The notes: generated by a model not told the origin, from the sequence alone. Positions 49,801 to 57,350 are shown, counted from the first letter of the stretch. The stretch is 64,000 bases of DNA from APNM01 sp040361335 (GCF_040361335.1 NZ_APNM01000013.1:43971-107970); one strand, 5' to 3'. Numbers and translations: made by a program.

Positions 49801-50337
49801 GCGCCGGCGTTCCTTGTACTTGGAGATACCGGCGGCCTCCTCCAGCACCTGGCGCATGTCCTCGGGCTTGGCCTCGATCAGCCGGTTGACCGCCCCCTGC
49901 TCGATCACCGCGTAATTGCTGCGCCCGCCCAGGCCGGTGCCCAGGAACAGGTCCACCACGTCGCGGCGCCGGCAACGGGAGCCGTTGATGTAGTACTGGG
50001 AACCGCCGTCGCGGCTGAGCTCGCGGCGCACGGCGATCTCGGCGAAGGCCGCGTACTGGCCGCCCAGCTTGCCGTCGCTGTTGTCGAAGAGCAGCTCGAT
50101 CGCGGCCCGCCCCACCGGCTTGCGGGCCTTGGAGCCGTTGAAGATCACGTCCTCCAGGGCCTCGCCGCGCAATTGCTTGGCGCTGGACTCGCCGGTGACC
50201 CAGCGGACCGCGTCGATCACGTTGGACTTGCCGCAGCCGTTGGGCCCCACGATCCCGGTGAGGTTGCTGGTCAGCCGCAGCGTCGTGGGATCGACGAAGG
50301 ACTTGAAGCCGGCGAGTTTGATGGCGCTCAGCCGCAT
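46822..50337 (-). CDS. smc: Chromosome partition protein SMC
   Basis: A 1171-residue condensin ATPase. Walker A GPNGCGKSNVIDA (about 32-44), two long coiled-coil stretches (about 170-480 and 650-1000) around a hinge (about 515-640), and a C-terminal head with the signature LSGGEKAMTAVALLFALF and Walker B FCMLDEIDAPLDDAN. With ScpA and ScpB it compacts and segregates the chromosome; MukBEF would be the alternative system in enterobacteria. Confidence 0.97.
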   Translation of the reverse strand: MRLSAIKLAGFKSFVDPTTLRLTSNLTGIVGPNGCGKSNVIDAVRWVTGESSAKQLRGEALEDVIFNGSKARKPVGRAAIELLFDNSDGKLGGQYAAFAEIAVRRELSRDGGSQYYINGSRCRRRDVVDLFLGTGLGGRSNYAVIEQGAVNRLIEAKPEDMRQVLEEAAGISKYKERRRETENRIRHTRENLDRVSDLIAEVAQRLAQLKRQAANAEKYKQYKAEERRLRAELLALRWRGLHAEAEKHRETLEARKHDLETARGRVREIGGEAERRRGEQQTAGEECQRLQADFYAAEAEVARVEQALAHARELRQVRETEHADLERQLAELDERDRAEARSAEELREAIETRTRELAEAEREAESAGERLAQAESAAREGEREWESLNEDDNPVQRAQAERASLEHLEAELADIGERLDKRLGERQRLDADAPQRALAETEDALSRLNAELAGLQSDHEAVAAEAQRLRDERARQDATLHEVRQALANARGRLSSLEALQQAALREDDDSVQGWLAEQDWTDAAGVAHSVRVAEGWETAAETALGGFLRALAVPGLADRVARLSQWPEQSLTLLAADGDDDGREPPPGPGGSTSLAAVLDAPPALRRVARRIFLVEDTSAAHAALSALDEGQMLVTRDGVCFGPGWVRTPRTEDAEQGVLRREQGIDEARREVARLETAEREGAETLADIRRRLDEAESARGDHGSRLDDLRRRHGERLAERQGLSVRAEQVQRRGRELDAEIEDLRQRRDEREAAIAEARRRLDTVADAAREFVQRRQAMQERLQRLREERDNARAARERAGERRQSLELSLAGRRSELEAAERRRQELTERRRRTAERRDTLGRELAEERETEAGDRGKEAAETRRDEARRALDTARERLAAAETRVEEVTRQARAAEAAVEEAREAAEQSRVAYETAAVRRQGIEEQLAETGHAPAALVAELPDDATPEDWEGRIDALERRIQRLGAINLAAIEEFESEQERETYLQEQHTDLSEALATLEQAIAKIDRETRSRFRHTYERINERFGALFPVLFGGGEARLELTEDDLLATGVRVMARPPGKRNASIQMLSGGEKAMTAVALLFALFELNPAPFCMLDEIDAPLDDANVARFCDLVRQMSEHVQFIVITHNKLTMELVQQLHGVTMQEPGVSRLVSVDIEQALEMAG

Positions 50338-50399
50338 TCGAAAATCATTAACCGGAAAAGCCGAAGCACGCAGCCGCTATGAAGGTCGTGGCATCTGAC

Positions 50400-50700
50400 G
50401 CCGGCCGCAGCACGAGCCGGCGCCGGGCTGGAGCGAAAGCCGTAGCTGGTACTACGGCTTGAGTGAAGCCCAAGCCGGGCGCATCGCCCCGAGAGGCGGA
50501 GCGGGGCCCCGCCACGCAGTGGTGGGGTGCGACCCTCGGCGGGGCGATTCCGCCCGATGGCGGCAGAAGGCGATGGTCCGCCCGCCGGCGGTCGCATCCC
50601 GGCTGCGCCTGGAACCCTGCTCCTCGCCTCAGGCGGACAGGGCAAGTCAGGGCCACGACAGCGCGAGACAGCCCAGACCTGCTGAGATACTTGTAAAGTC
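50400..50700. other. Hairpin-rich spacer between smc and queF
   Basis: About 500 bp (50338-50836) without a supportable gene. At 50435-50458 a perfect 9-bp stem (AAGCCGTAG/CTACGGCTT, loop CTGGTA) sits in a longer imperfect palindrome. Further stems follow (GCCCCG..CGGGGC near 50484-50506; CGGCGGGGCGATTCCGCCCG region). Possibly a REP-like element or structured leader. No known riboswitch was recognised upstream of queF. Confidence 0.5.
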
Positions 50701-50836
50701 GCATACGTCTATCACAAATGGTTATTCGGCGACGGGCAGTTACGCTGTCTCGCGCGAATTCATGGCGGCTGCGGGCTTAGTGTACCCTACCGCCTTCCGC
50801 GTACCGATACCCGACGCCATAGCCCAGCCGAACGCG

Positions 50837-51226
50837 ATGCCCAGCAAGCCGAGCAAAGACCTGGAGACATTTCCTAATCCCGAGCCCGGGCGCGACTACA
50901 CCATCCGCATGCGCATCCCGGAGTTCACCTGCCTGTGCCCCAAGACCGGGCAGCCGGACTTCGCCACCCTGCACCTGGCCTATGTGCCGGAGGCGACCTG
51001 CGTGGAGCTGAAGTCGCTCAAGCTCTATATCTGGTCGTTCCGGGACGAAGGCGCATTCCACGAGGCGGTGACCAACCGCATCCTGGACGACCTGGTGACG
51101 GCGACGCGGCCACGGTTCATGCGCCTGACGGCGGAGTTCTACGTGCGCGGCGGCATCGACACCACGGTGGTGGCCGAGCACCGGGCCGACGGCTGGACGC
51201 CGCCGCCCCCGGTGAGCCTGCCCTAG
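50837..51226 (+). CDS. queF: NADPH-dependent 7-cyano-7-deazaguanine reductase (unimodular QueF)
   Basis: A 129-residue enzyme reducing preQ0 to preQ1 in queuosine synthesis. EFTCLCPKTGQPDFATLHLA carries the catalytic Cys34 and Asp41, and CVELKSLKLYIWSFRDEG is the NADPH-binding family motif (usual ESKSLK is ELKSLK here). The short form resembles Bacillus YkvM-type QueF rather than the long E. coli type. ATG 50837 matches the conserved MPSKPSKDLETFPNP start, although it has no clear Shine-Dalgarno sequence. Confidence 0.92.
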   Translation: MPSKPSKDLETFPNPEPGRDYTIRMRIPEFTCLCPKTGQPDFATLHLAYVPEATCVELKSLKLYIWSFRDEGAFHEAVTNRILDDLVTATRPRFMRLTAEFYVRGGIDTTVVAEHRADGWTPPPPVSLP

Positions 51227-51236
51227 ACGATCCCGG

Positions 51237-51749
51237 CTAGCGCAGCACCAGATTGTTGCCCTCGACGCGGACCTTGTCGCCCACGGACAGCATGCTGGCG
51301 TCGGCCACCTGGACCACCTGGGAGCCCCCGCTCTCCATGGCCACGGTGACCTCGTAATAGGTCTTGGCACGCAGCCGCTTCTCGGCCTCGTTGCCGGCGA
51401 TGGCGCCGCCGATGCCGCCGACGATCTTGGCGATATCCTTGCCGCTGCCGCTGCCGATCTGGTTGCCGGCGACCACGCCGACGATGGCGCCGCCGACGGC
51501 GCCGGCACCGCTGCTCTCGCCCTTGACCGTGACCTTGTCGATGGCGGTCACCCGGCCGCAATCCGCGCACACCGGCGCGGGCGCCGGTTTCGGCGCCGGC
51601 TTGGAGGCCGGGGCCGGCTCCGCGGCGGCCTGCTCCTGGGATTCGTCCGCCCGCGGCTCGTCGGTATCGTCGCCCAGCGGACAACCGGCGAGCAGGGCCG
51701 TGGCGACCAGGGGCGCGAGATACCGCAGGAATCGCTTGCCGTGTGTCAT
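51237..51749 (-). CDS. Glycine-zipper outer membrane lipoprotein (SlyB-like)
   Basis: A 170-residue protein with a lipobox (LLAGC, Cys about 22), a Pro/Ala-rich linker (about 45-62) and a glycine-zipper 2TM segment (GAGAVGGAIVGVVAGNQIGS ... GGIGGAIAGNEAEK, about 82-125). The C-terminal part resembles the SlyB/Rickettsia 17-kDa antigen family fold. It probably sits in the outer membrane and supports envelope integrity. It is convergent with queF. Confidence 0.85.
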   Translation of the reverse strand: MTHGKRFLRYLAPLVATALLAGCPLGDDTDEPRADESQEQAAAEPAPASKPAPKPAPAPVCADCGRVTAIDKVTVKGESSGAGAVGGAIVGVVAGNQIGSGSGKDIAKIVGGIGGAIAGNEAEKRLRAKTYYEVTVAMESGGSQVVQVADASMLSVGDKVRVEGNNLVLR

Positions 51750-51807
51750 GATCGGTCTCCGGATACCAGGGATGTGACGCCCACACTGTAACCCAGGAGG
51801 TAATGAT

Positions 51808-52554
51808 TTGAGACCGATCGGCGACATGGCGCGGGGACCGGCCTATCTCTGGCAGGGCTTCGCGCTGATCCGGGAGCCGGGGCTGCGGAGCGTGGTCGCC
51901 CTGCCCCTGGCGATCAACGTGATCGTGATCGCGGGCCTGCTGTGGCTGTTCGGCAGCCAGTGGTCGGTGTGGCTGGACGCCTGGCTGGCGGGCCTGCCGG
52001 GCTGGCTCGCGTGGCTGGAATCGGTGCTCTGGTGGTTGGGTTTCCTGCTGGCCATCCTGCTGTTCTGCTACTTCTTCACCCTGCTCGCCAACCTGATCGC
52101 GGGCCCGTTCAACGGCATCCTCTCGTCGCGGGTGGAGCGTCACCTGACCGGCCACGAGCCCGAGACCGGCATGACCCTGTGGGGCGAGATCGCCGACGGC
52201 GCCGTGGGCGAGGCCCGTCGGCTACTCTATTACGCGGGCCGGGCGCTACTCCTGGGCTTGCTGAGCCTGGTGCTGCTTTTCATCCCGGTGGTCAACGCCC
52301 TGGTCCCGATCCTGTGGTTCGCCTTCGGCGCCTACATGCTGGCCTTCGAGTATCTGGACGCGCCGATGGGCAATCGCGGCCTGCCGTTCGCGATCAAGCG
52401 CCGCAGGCTCGCCGAGCGCCGCTGGCTGGGCCTGGGCTTCGGCGGCACGGTCACACTGATCACCGCCCTGCCCCTGATCAACCTGGTGGTGATGCCCGCC
52501 GCGGTGGCCGGGGCCACCGCCCTCTGGCTGGCCGAGATGGAGGGCCGGGAATGA
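51808..52554 (+). CDS. cysZ: Sulfate transporter CysZ
   Basis: A 248-residue inner membrane protein. The conserved opening GPAYLWQGFALIREPGLRSV and the segment NLIAGPFNGILSSRVE mark CysZ, which mediates sulfate uptake for cysteine synthesis. Four hydrophobic helical segments are visible. The start is TTG 51808, with AGGAGG seven bases upstream. The stop overlaps the following peptidase gene as ATGA. Confidence 0.9.
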   Translation: MRPIGDMARGPAYLWQGFALIREPGLRSVVALPLAINVIVIAGLLWLFGSQWSVWLDAWLAGLPGWLAWLESVLWWLGFLLAILLFCYFFTLLANLIAGPFNGILSSRVERHLTGHEPETGMTLWGEIADGAVGEARRLLYYAGRALLLGLLSLVLLFIPVVNALVPILWFAFGAYMLAFEYLDAPMGNRGLPFAIKRRRLAERRWLGLGFGGTVTLITALPLINLVVMPAAVAGATALWLAEMEGRE

Positions 52555-54536
52555 ACGGTTTTGCAAGCCGGCTGATCTGCCTTTGCTGCCTGCCGCTGGC
52601 GGCCGCCGCGGCGCCTCAGCCGCGGCCGGCCGTGACGGTCTTCGAGGGCGCCGCCTCGCTGAACGAGACCTGCGAGACGGCCCTCGCCCGGGCCCGCGCG
52701 GACGCGGACGAGATCCGCGCCGTGCCGGAAGCCGACGCCGGCGTCGCGAATGTCCTCGCGGCGTGGGATCGCATGAACATCCGGCTGGAGGACGGCATCT
52801 ACCCCGCGCATCTGCAGGCCTACGTGCATCCGGACGCGGCGGTCCGCGCCGCCGGCCAGGACTGCATCCTGGCCGCCAATCGCCTGGAGACCGAGCTCTT
52901 CCAGGACGTCGCGCTGCACCGGCGGGTCGCGGCCGCCGCCCCCGCCGACGCCGTGGATCGCGAGCTGCGCCGCACGCTGCTCGAATCCTTCGAGGACACG
53001 GGCGTATCACTGCCTCCCGCCAGGCGCGCGCGGGCCAAGGCCCTGCTCGAACGCATCGAGGCCCTGGGACAACGATTCCAGAGCAACCTGCGCGAGAACG
53101 ACGACACGCTGGTCTTTCCCGCCTCCGCGCTGGCGGGACTACCCGACGCCTATCTGGATCGGGTCGAACGGCGCGAGGACGGCGGCATCGAGGTCGGTTT
53201 CGACTACCCCGAGTACTTCCCGTTCATGGCCCACGCCGAGGACGCCGCCGCCCGCGAGCGTTACTACCGCGCCTTCGTGAACCGCGGCGGCGAGAAGAAC
53301 CTGGCCCTGCTGCGCGAACTGACTCGACTGCGGCAGGAACTCGCCGGCCTCTACGATCTGCCGGGCTACGCCCATTACGCCACCCGGCGGCGCATGGTCG
53401 GGGATCCGGCGACCGTGCACCGGTTCCTGATCCGGGTGGACACCGCGGTCACGCCGCTGGCGCGCCGCCAAGTCGGGACGCTGGCGGCACTGAAGGCCGA
53501 GCGCGTCGGTCGCGAGACCGCCCGCCTGCGGCCCTGGGACAAGGACTTCTACCTGGAACGGCTGCGCCAGCGACGCTACGACATCGATCAGGAGGCCCTG
53601 CGGCGGTATTTCCCGATGCCGCAAATGACCGACTGGGTGCTGGCGCTGGCCGCGGATCTCTACGACCTGCGTTTCGAGCGCGCCGATGTCCCGGTTTGGC
53701 ACGACTCGGTCACCTATTACGATGTCCGAGACGCCGGCACCGGGGCCTTCCTCGGCGGCCTTTATCTGGATCTGTACCCGCGTTCCGGCAAGTACGGCCA
53801 CGCCGCCGCCTTCTCGGTCCGCAGCGCCAGTACCCGGGCGGGCCGGACGCCGATCTCCGTGCTGGTGACCAACTTCGAGCGCACCGGACTCACGCATCGC
53901 GAGGTCGAGACCTATCTCCACGAGATCGGGCACGCCCTGCACAACATCGTCTCGGGCACGCGTTACAGCCTGCACAGCGGCACCCAGGTGGCGCTCGACT
54001 TCGTGGAGGCGCCGTCACAAATGCTGGAGGAATGGGCCCGACGGCCGGAGACCCTGGCCCGCATCGCCGATGTCTGCCCCCGGTGTCCCCCGGTCGACCG
54101 CGAGCTGGTCGAGCGGCTGAACGCGGCGCGCCGCCTGGACCGCCCGCTGTTCTACAACCGCCAGTTGCTCTACGCCCGCTACGACATGGCACTGGCGGCC
54201 GACGACCCGCCCGACCCGATGACCGCCTGGGCGGCACTGGAGGACGCCACCCCGCTCGGCCATGTTCCCGGCACGCAGTTTCCCGGCACCTTCAGTCACA
54301 TCGCCGGGGGCTACGCGGCCGGCTATTACGGCTATATGTGGTCCGAGGCCCTGGCACTGGACATGGTCGGTGCCTGGGGCGACGATCTCATGGACCCCGC
54401 GGTGGGCCGACGTTTCCGCAAGGTCGTGCTGGCGCGCGGCGGCGAGGTGCCGGCCGCCGACCTGGTACGGGCGTTCCTCGATCGCGAGCCGCGGCCGAAC
54501 GCCTTCTTCTCGGAAGTCCGGGGAGAGCGGGAGTAA
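52551..54536 (+). CDS. Exported M3-family metallopeptidase
   Basis: A 661-residue thimet-oligopeptidase-type zinc peptidase. The N-terminal 20 residues form a signal peptide ending AAAA, so it acts outside the cytoplasm, unlike cytosolic OpdA/PrlC. The zinc motif HEIGH is at 457-461 (family HEFGH), with a distal Glu in VEAPSQMLEEW. It is coupled to cysZ by a 4-nt overlap; the functional link is unclear. It probably degrades short periplasmic peptides. Confidence 0.88.
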   Translation: MNGFASRLICLCCLPLAAAAAPQPRPAVTVFEGAASLNETCETALARARADADEIRAVPEADAGVANVLAAWDRMNIRLEDGIYPAHLQAYVHPDAAVRAAGQDCILAANRLETELFQDVALHRRVAAAAPADAVDRELRRTLLESFEDTGVSLPPARRARAKALLERIEALGQRFQSNLRENDDTLVFPASALAGLPDAYLDRVERREDGGIEVGFDYPEYFPFMAHAEDAAARERYYRAFVNRGGEKNLALLRELTRLRQELAGLYDLPGYAHYATRRRMVGDPATVHRFLIRVDTAVTPLARRQVGTLAALKAERVGRETARLRPWDKDFYLERLRQRRYDIDQEALRRYFPMPQMTDWVLALAADLYDLRFERADVPVWHDSVTYYDVRDAGTGAFLGGLYLDLYPRSGKYGHAAAFSVRSASTRAGRTPISVLVTNFERTGLTHREVETYLHEIGHALHNIVSGTRYSLHSGTQVALDFVEAPSQMLEEWARRPETLARIADVCPRCPPVDRELVERLNAARRLDRPLFYNRQLLYARYDMALAADDPPDPMTAWAALEDATPLGHVPGTQFPGTFSHIAGGYAAGYYGYMWSEALALDMVGAWGDDLMDPAVGRRFRKVVLARGGEVPAADLVRAFLDREPRPNAFFSEVRGERE

Positions 54537-54594
54537 CGCCGTCTGGCGTTGCGGCCAAAACCGGGCCGGCCACTCTGCCGGCCACGAAACAGCC

Positions 54595-55398
54595 TCAGGA
54601 TCCCGCCGCCCGCGGCAACCTCTCGGATTCCGCCAGCAACCGCTCCAGCAGCGCGAGATTCACGCACCCGACATCGCGGCGTGGCCCGCCCAGGACGCGG
54701 CAGGGCGCATCCGGCTCGCCGAGTTGGTCGACCACCAGCAGGGCGTCGGTGAAATCCTGGCCGCGGGTATCGGCGTTGACCGTGACCACGACCGGAATGG
54801 AGGCGGCACGCGCCGCGGCGGCGCCCATCGCCGAATCCTCGAGGGCGATGCACTCACCCGGACGTCGCCCCAGCCGACGCAACGCGAGCTGGTAGAGGTC
54901 GGCGGCGGGTTTCTTCCGCGCCACCTCCTCGCCACTAGCGATCACGCTCACGAAGGCATTCAGCTCCGGGCCCAGGATATGCTCCAGGAACGGTTCCAGG
55001 GTGGCGCGGCTGGCGTTGGTGACCAGAGCGAGTTCCAGCCCGGCGCGGCCCGCCTCCAGCATCAGCCGGCGCACGCCCGGCCGCAGGCTGACCCGGCCGG
55101 ATTGCAGTCGCTCGCGGAAGTGGCGCGACTTGAGCCGGTGCAGGGAGTCCACCCAGGCCTCGCGGTTCCGTTTCACCTCGTCCCGGTGGTGGCCCAGGTC
55201 CGGTTCGTGCTCGCGAAGGTAGTGCTCGATGCGTTCCCGGCCGCCGGGCAGGAGCAGGAGCTGACGATAAAGCTTCTTGGACCACTGCCAGCCCAGCCCC
55301 AGCTCCTTGAAGGCCCGGTTGTAGGCCGGCAGATGCCCTTGCGGCTCGGTGTCCGCCAGTGTGCCGTCGACGTCGAACAGCAGGGCCCGCAGGGCCAT
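54595..55398 (-). CDS. HAD phosphatase, CbbY-like
   Basis: A 267-residue HAD-IA enzyme. Motif I is LLFDVDGTLADTEPQGHLPA, followed by NRAFKELGLGWQWS, typical of CbbY. Motif II Thr is in LVTNAS, motif III Lys in ARKKPAADLY and motif IV is ALEDSAMG. CbbY dephosphorylates the Rubisco inhibitor xylulose-1,5-bisphosphate; this gene stands alone, so the substrate is inferred only from sequence. ATG 55398 is the start; the upstream open frame is spurious. Confidence 0.82.
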   Translation of the reverse strand: MALRALLFDVDGTLADTEPQGHLPAYNRAFKELGLGWQWSKKLYRQLLLLPGGRERIEHYLREHEPDLGHHRDEVKRNREAWVDSLHRLKSRHFRERLQSGRVSLRPGVRRLMLEAGRAGLELALVTNASRATLEPFLEHILGPELNAFVSVIASGEEVARKKPAADLYQLALRRLGRRPGECIALEDSAMGAAAARAASIPVVVTVNADTRGQDFTDALLVVDQLGEPDAPCRVLGGPRRDVGCVNLALLERLLAESERLPRAAGS

Positions 55399-55477
55399 CG
55401 CTATACTGCCTAACTCATTGCAATCGTTGGATTCATTGTGCCAAAGACGGGCCGGCCCCACCACTCCCCCGCCAGCG

Positions 55478-55506
55478 TTGCCGCACCCCGCGCTTTCTGC
55501 TATAGC
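55478..55506 (+). promoter_or_regulatory. Predicted dksA promoter
   Basis: TTGCCG (55478-55483), a 17-nt spacer and TATAGC (55501-55506) lie about 40 bp before the dksA start. The discriminator is GC-rich. Confidence 0.5.
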
Positions 55507-55547
55507 TAGCGGTCGCTTTTTTCCCGGTACGCGAGGAAACAGTCTTC

Positions 55548-55991
55548 ATGGCCGCACGACAAGCCAGCGCCAAAACCGAGGCGCCGCAAAGCTTCACGCC
55601 CTACGAGCCCAAGAAGGGCGAGGAGTACATGAACGAGGCTCAGCGGGCGCACTTCCGCGACATCCTGGTGAGCTGGAAGCGCGAGCTTATGGAGGAAGTG
55701 GACCGCACGATGCACCACATGAAGGACGAGGCCGCGAACTTTCCGGATCCCACCGACCGTGCGACCCAGGAGTCCGAGTTCAGCCTGGAGCTCAGGACCC
55801 GCGACCGCGAGCGCAAGCTGATCCGCAAGATCGACGAGGCCATTTCGCGCGTGGACCGCGACGAGTACGGTTTCTGCGATACCTGTGGCACGGAGATCGG
55901 CATCCGCCGCCTGGAGGCGCGCCCCACCGCCACGCTCTGCGTGGACTGCAAGAGCCTGGACGAGATCCGCGAGCGGCAACTCGGCCGCTGA
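55548..55991 (+). CDS. dksA: RNA polymerase-binding transcription factor DksA
   Basis: A 147-residue coiled-coil zinc protein that acts with ppGpp at the RNA polymerase secondary channel. The tip aspartates are Asp67 and Asp70 (FPDPTDRA), and the C4 zinc finger is Cys110, 113, 131 and 134. Length matches E. coli DksA (151). It is monocistronic by spacing. Confidence 0.96.
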   Translation: MAARQASAKTEAPQSFTPYEPKKGEEYMNEAQRAHFRDILVSWKRELMEEVDRTMHHMKDEAANFPDPTDRATQESEFSLELRTRDRERKLIRKIDEAISRVDRDEYGFCDTCGTEIGIRRLEARPTATLCVDCKSLDEIRERQLGR

Positions 55992-56155
55992 GTCTCGCGA
56001 AACGCATGTCACGGCGGCCGTCCGATCCCCGCGATCGGTGGCCGCGCCGCCCCACCCCGTAGATCGCGGCCAGCGTGGCCGTCCGCGCGCTTGCGCGCGG
56101 TACACTGGCGGCCACCGCTAGGCGCTGTCGCGTCGATCTGTCACAATGCTCTATC

Positions 56156-56167
56156 GCAGTGCAACAT
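56156..56167 (+). promoter_or_regulatory. PhaR-like operator upstream of phaR
   Basis: GCAGTGCAACAT lies 24 bp upstream of the phaR start. It differs by one base from the GCACTGCAACAT at the start of both downstream small RNAs. I infer an autoregulatory PhaR site. Confidence 0.5.
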
Positions 56168-56190
56168 GCGGTATGCGGGGAGGACAGATC

Positions 56191-56691
56191 GTGAGCGACG
56201 TGCGCATCATCAAGAAATATCCCAATCGACGGCTGTACGACACCGAGATCAGCCGCTACATCACCCTGGAGGAAATCCGGCAGCTCGTGTTGCGGGGCGA
56301 GGAATTCCAGGTGGTGGACAAGCGCACCGGCAACGACATCACCCGCACCATCCTGTTGCAGGTGATCAGCGAGCAGGAGGAAGGCGGCGACCCCATCTTC
56401 TCGACCAAGGTGCTGCGCAACATCATCCGCTTCTACGGCGACTCGATGCAGAACACCATGAGCAGTTACCTGGAACTGTCGCTGGAGTTCTTCAGCGAGC
56501 AGCAGCACCAGTTCCAGGACCGGCTACGGCGGTTGCTGGGCGCCAACAATCCCCTCGCGGCACTGCGCGAGATATCGCAGCATCAATTGCCGCTATGGCG
56601 ATCCGTTCGGCGCGAGTTCATCCGCAATCTCGGGCGCGAGAAGCGGCGTCAGGACGCGCCGGAGCAAAATTCCCGGAAGCCGAAGAAGTAA
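56191..56691 (+). CDS. phaR: Polyhydroxyalkanoate synthesis repressor PhaR
   Basis: A 166-residue regulator that binds DNA until titrated by PHA granules, classically repressing phasin and itself. IIKKYPNRRLYDTEISRYITL opens the conserved DNA-binding domain (about 5-65); the second PHB/PHA accumulation domain follows (about 70-115; STKVLRNIIRFYGDSMQ). The GTG start has GGGGAGGA six bases upstream. The basic C-terminus ends RKPKK. The nearby operator-like sequences and the phasin at 4.8 kb fit a PHA regulon. Confidence 0.93.
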   Translation: MSDVRIIKKYPNRRLYDTEISRYITLEEIRQLVLRGEEFQVVDKRTGNDITRTILLQVISEQEEGGDPIFSTKVLRNIIRFYGDSMQNTMSSYLELSLEFFSEQQHQFQDRLRRLLGANNPLAALREISQHQLPLWRSVRREFIRNLGREKRRQDAPEQNSRKPKK

Positions 56692-56748
56692 CGCCATTTC
56701 GGGCATGTTTCTTGCTATAATTTCAGACAAGGATGTGGCAGAAGGCAG

Positions 56749-56789
56749 TTGACACGGCATGGAGCCACGCTTATACTGCACTGCAACAT
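56749..56789 (+). promoter_or_regulatory. Promoter and PhaR-like site of small RNA 1
   Basis: TTGACA (56749-56754), a 17-nt spacer and TATACT (56772-56777) are a consensus sigma-70 promoter. CTGC-ACT-GCAA (56776-56786) overlaps the -10 box and predicted start, placed to block transcription if bound. Confidence 0.8.
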
Positions 56790-56926
56790 CAACGGCGCGG
56801 CGCCGGGCGAGAACCCGAAGACAGCGCGCAAAGAAAACCCGGCGAGGCCGGGTCTGACAGAATCTCCTCCGAAAGGCCTCACGGCCTTTCTCGCACCTTG
56901 CCCCCTCCCCCAGGGGGCTTTTTTTT
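56784..56926 (+). ncRNA. Predicted small regulatory RNA, copy 1 of a tandem pair
   Basis: About 143 nt from the predicted start to the end of a U8 tail. Features: hairpin 1 at 56837-56853 (ACCCGGC/GCCGGGT), the single-stranded motif TCTCCTCC at 56863-56870 complementary to Shine-Dalgarno sequences, hairpin 2 at 56871-56890 (GAAAGGCC/GGCCTTTC) and a terminator stem GCCCCC/GGGGGC at 56900-56918 followed by T8. No plausible coding frame. It resembles Hfq-type sibling regulators in design; I recognise no named family. Confidence 0.8.
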
Positions 56927-57072
56927 GCGCCCCCGCAGGAAACGGGAAGAGCCATCATAGCCACCGTGGCGCCGAGCCGCAAGTTCCGCCCCTTGCGGCC
57001 ACCGCGGTCGCGGGTCGGAGCCGCGATAGATTGGACTTATCCGATCGATAGAAAGATTTTCCGATCCGTTTA

Positions 57073-57113
57073 TTGACAGGCCCGGACGACAAACTTATAC
57101 TGCACTGCAACAT
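57073..57113 (+). promoter_or_regulatory. Promoter and PhaR-like site of small RNA 2
   Basis: TTGACA (57073-57078), a 17-nt spacer and TATACT (57096-57101). The 18 bases from the -10 box onward (TATACTGCACTGCAACAT) are identical to copy 1, while the spacer is unrelated, pointing to selection on the -10/operator block. Confidence 0.8.
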
Positions 57114-57245
57114 CACTTGCGCGAGCAACGACGAAGATAGCGCGCAAAAAGAAACCCGGCCTCGGGCCGGGTTCGACAGAATCTCCTCCGAAAGGCCGCA
57201 CGGCCTTTCTCGCACCTTGCCCCCTCCCCCAGGGGGCTTTTTTTT
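57108..57245 (+). ncRNA. Predicted small regulatory RNA, copy 2 of a tandem pair
   Basis: About 138 nt, offset 324 bp from copy 1. The 3' halves are nearly identical from GACAGAATCTCCTCCG to the U8 tail, while the 5' 35 nt have diverged. Hairpin 1 (57153-57173, AACCCGGCC/GGCCGGGTT) keeps its pairing with compensatory changes relative to copy 1. TCTCCTCC is at 57182-57189, hairpin 2 at 57190-57209 and the terminator at 57219-57245. It converges on pnp. Confidence 0.8.
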
Positions 57246-57327
57246 GCCCCCGCAAGAAACGGGAATGGCCATCATAGCCAGACCGCGCGCGGACCGCAAG
57301 TCCGAATTGCGGCCCGCGCACCAAGAA

Positions 57328-57350
57328 GGGGCGGTGTGCGCACCCGCCCC
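57328..57350 (-). terminator. Candidate terminator of the pnp operon
   Basis: On the minus strand GGGGCGG pairs with CCGCCCC (9-nt loop) and is followed by TTCTT, 14 bp after the pnp stop. Moderate U-richness only. Confidence 0.6.

Noticed and set aside
50700..50836. preQ1 riboswitch upstream of queF
   Set aside because: No preQ1-I or preQ1-II core sequence or fold could be recognised.
56593..57324. Similar minus-strand ORFs across the two small RNA copies, looking like paralogous small proteins
   Set aside because: They resemble each other only because the DNA is duplicated; they run antisense through terminators and hairpins and have no ribosome-binding sites.
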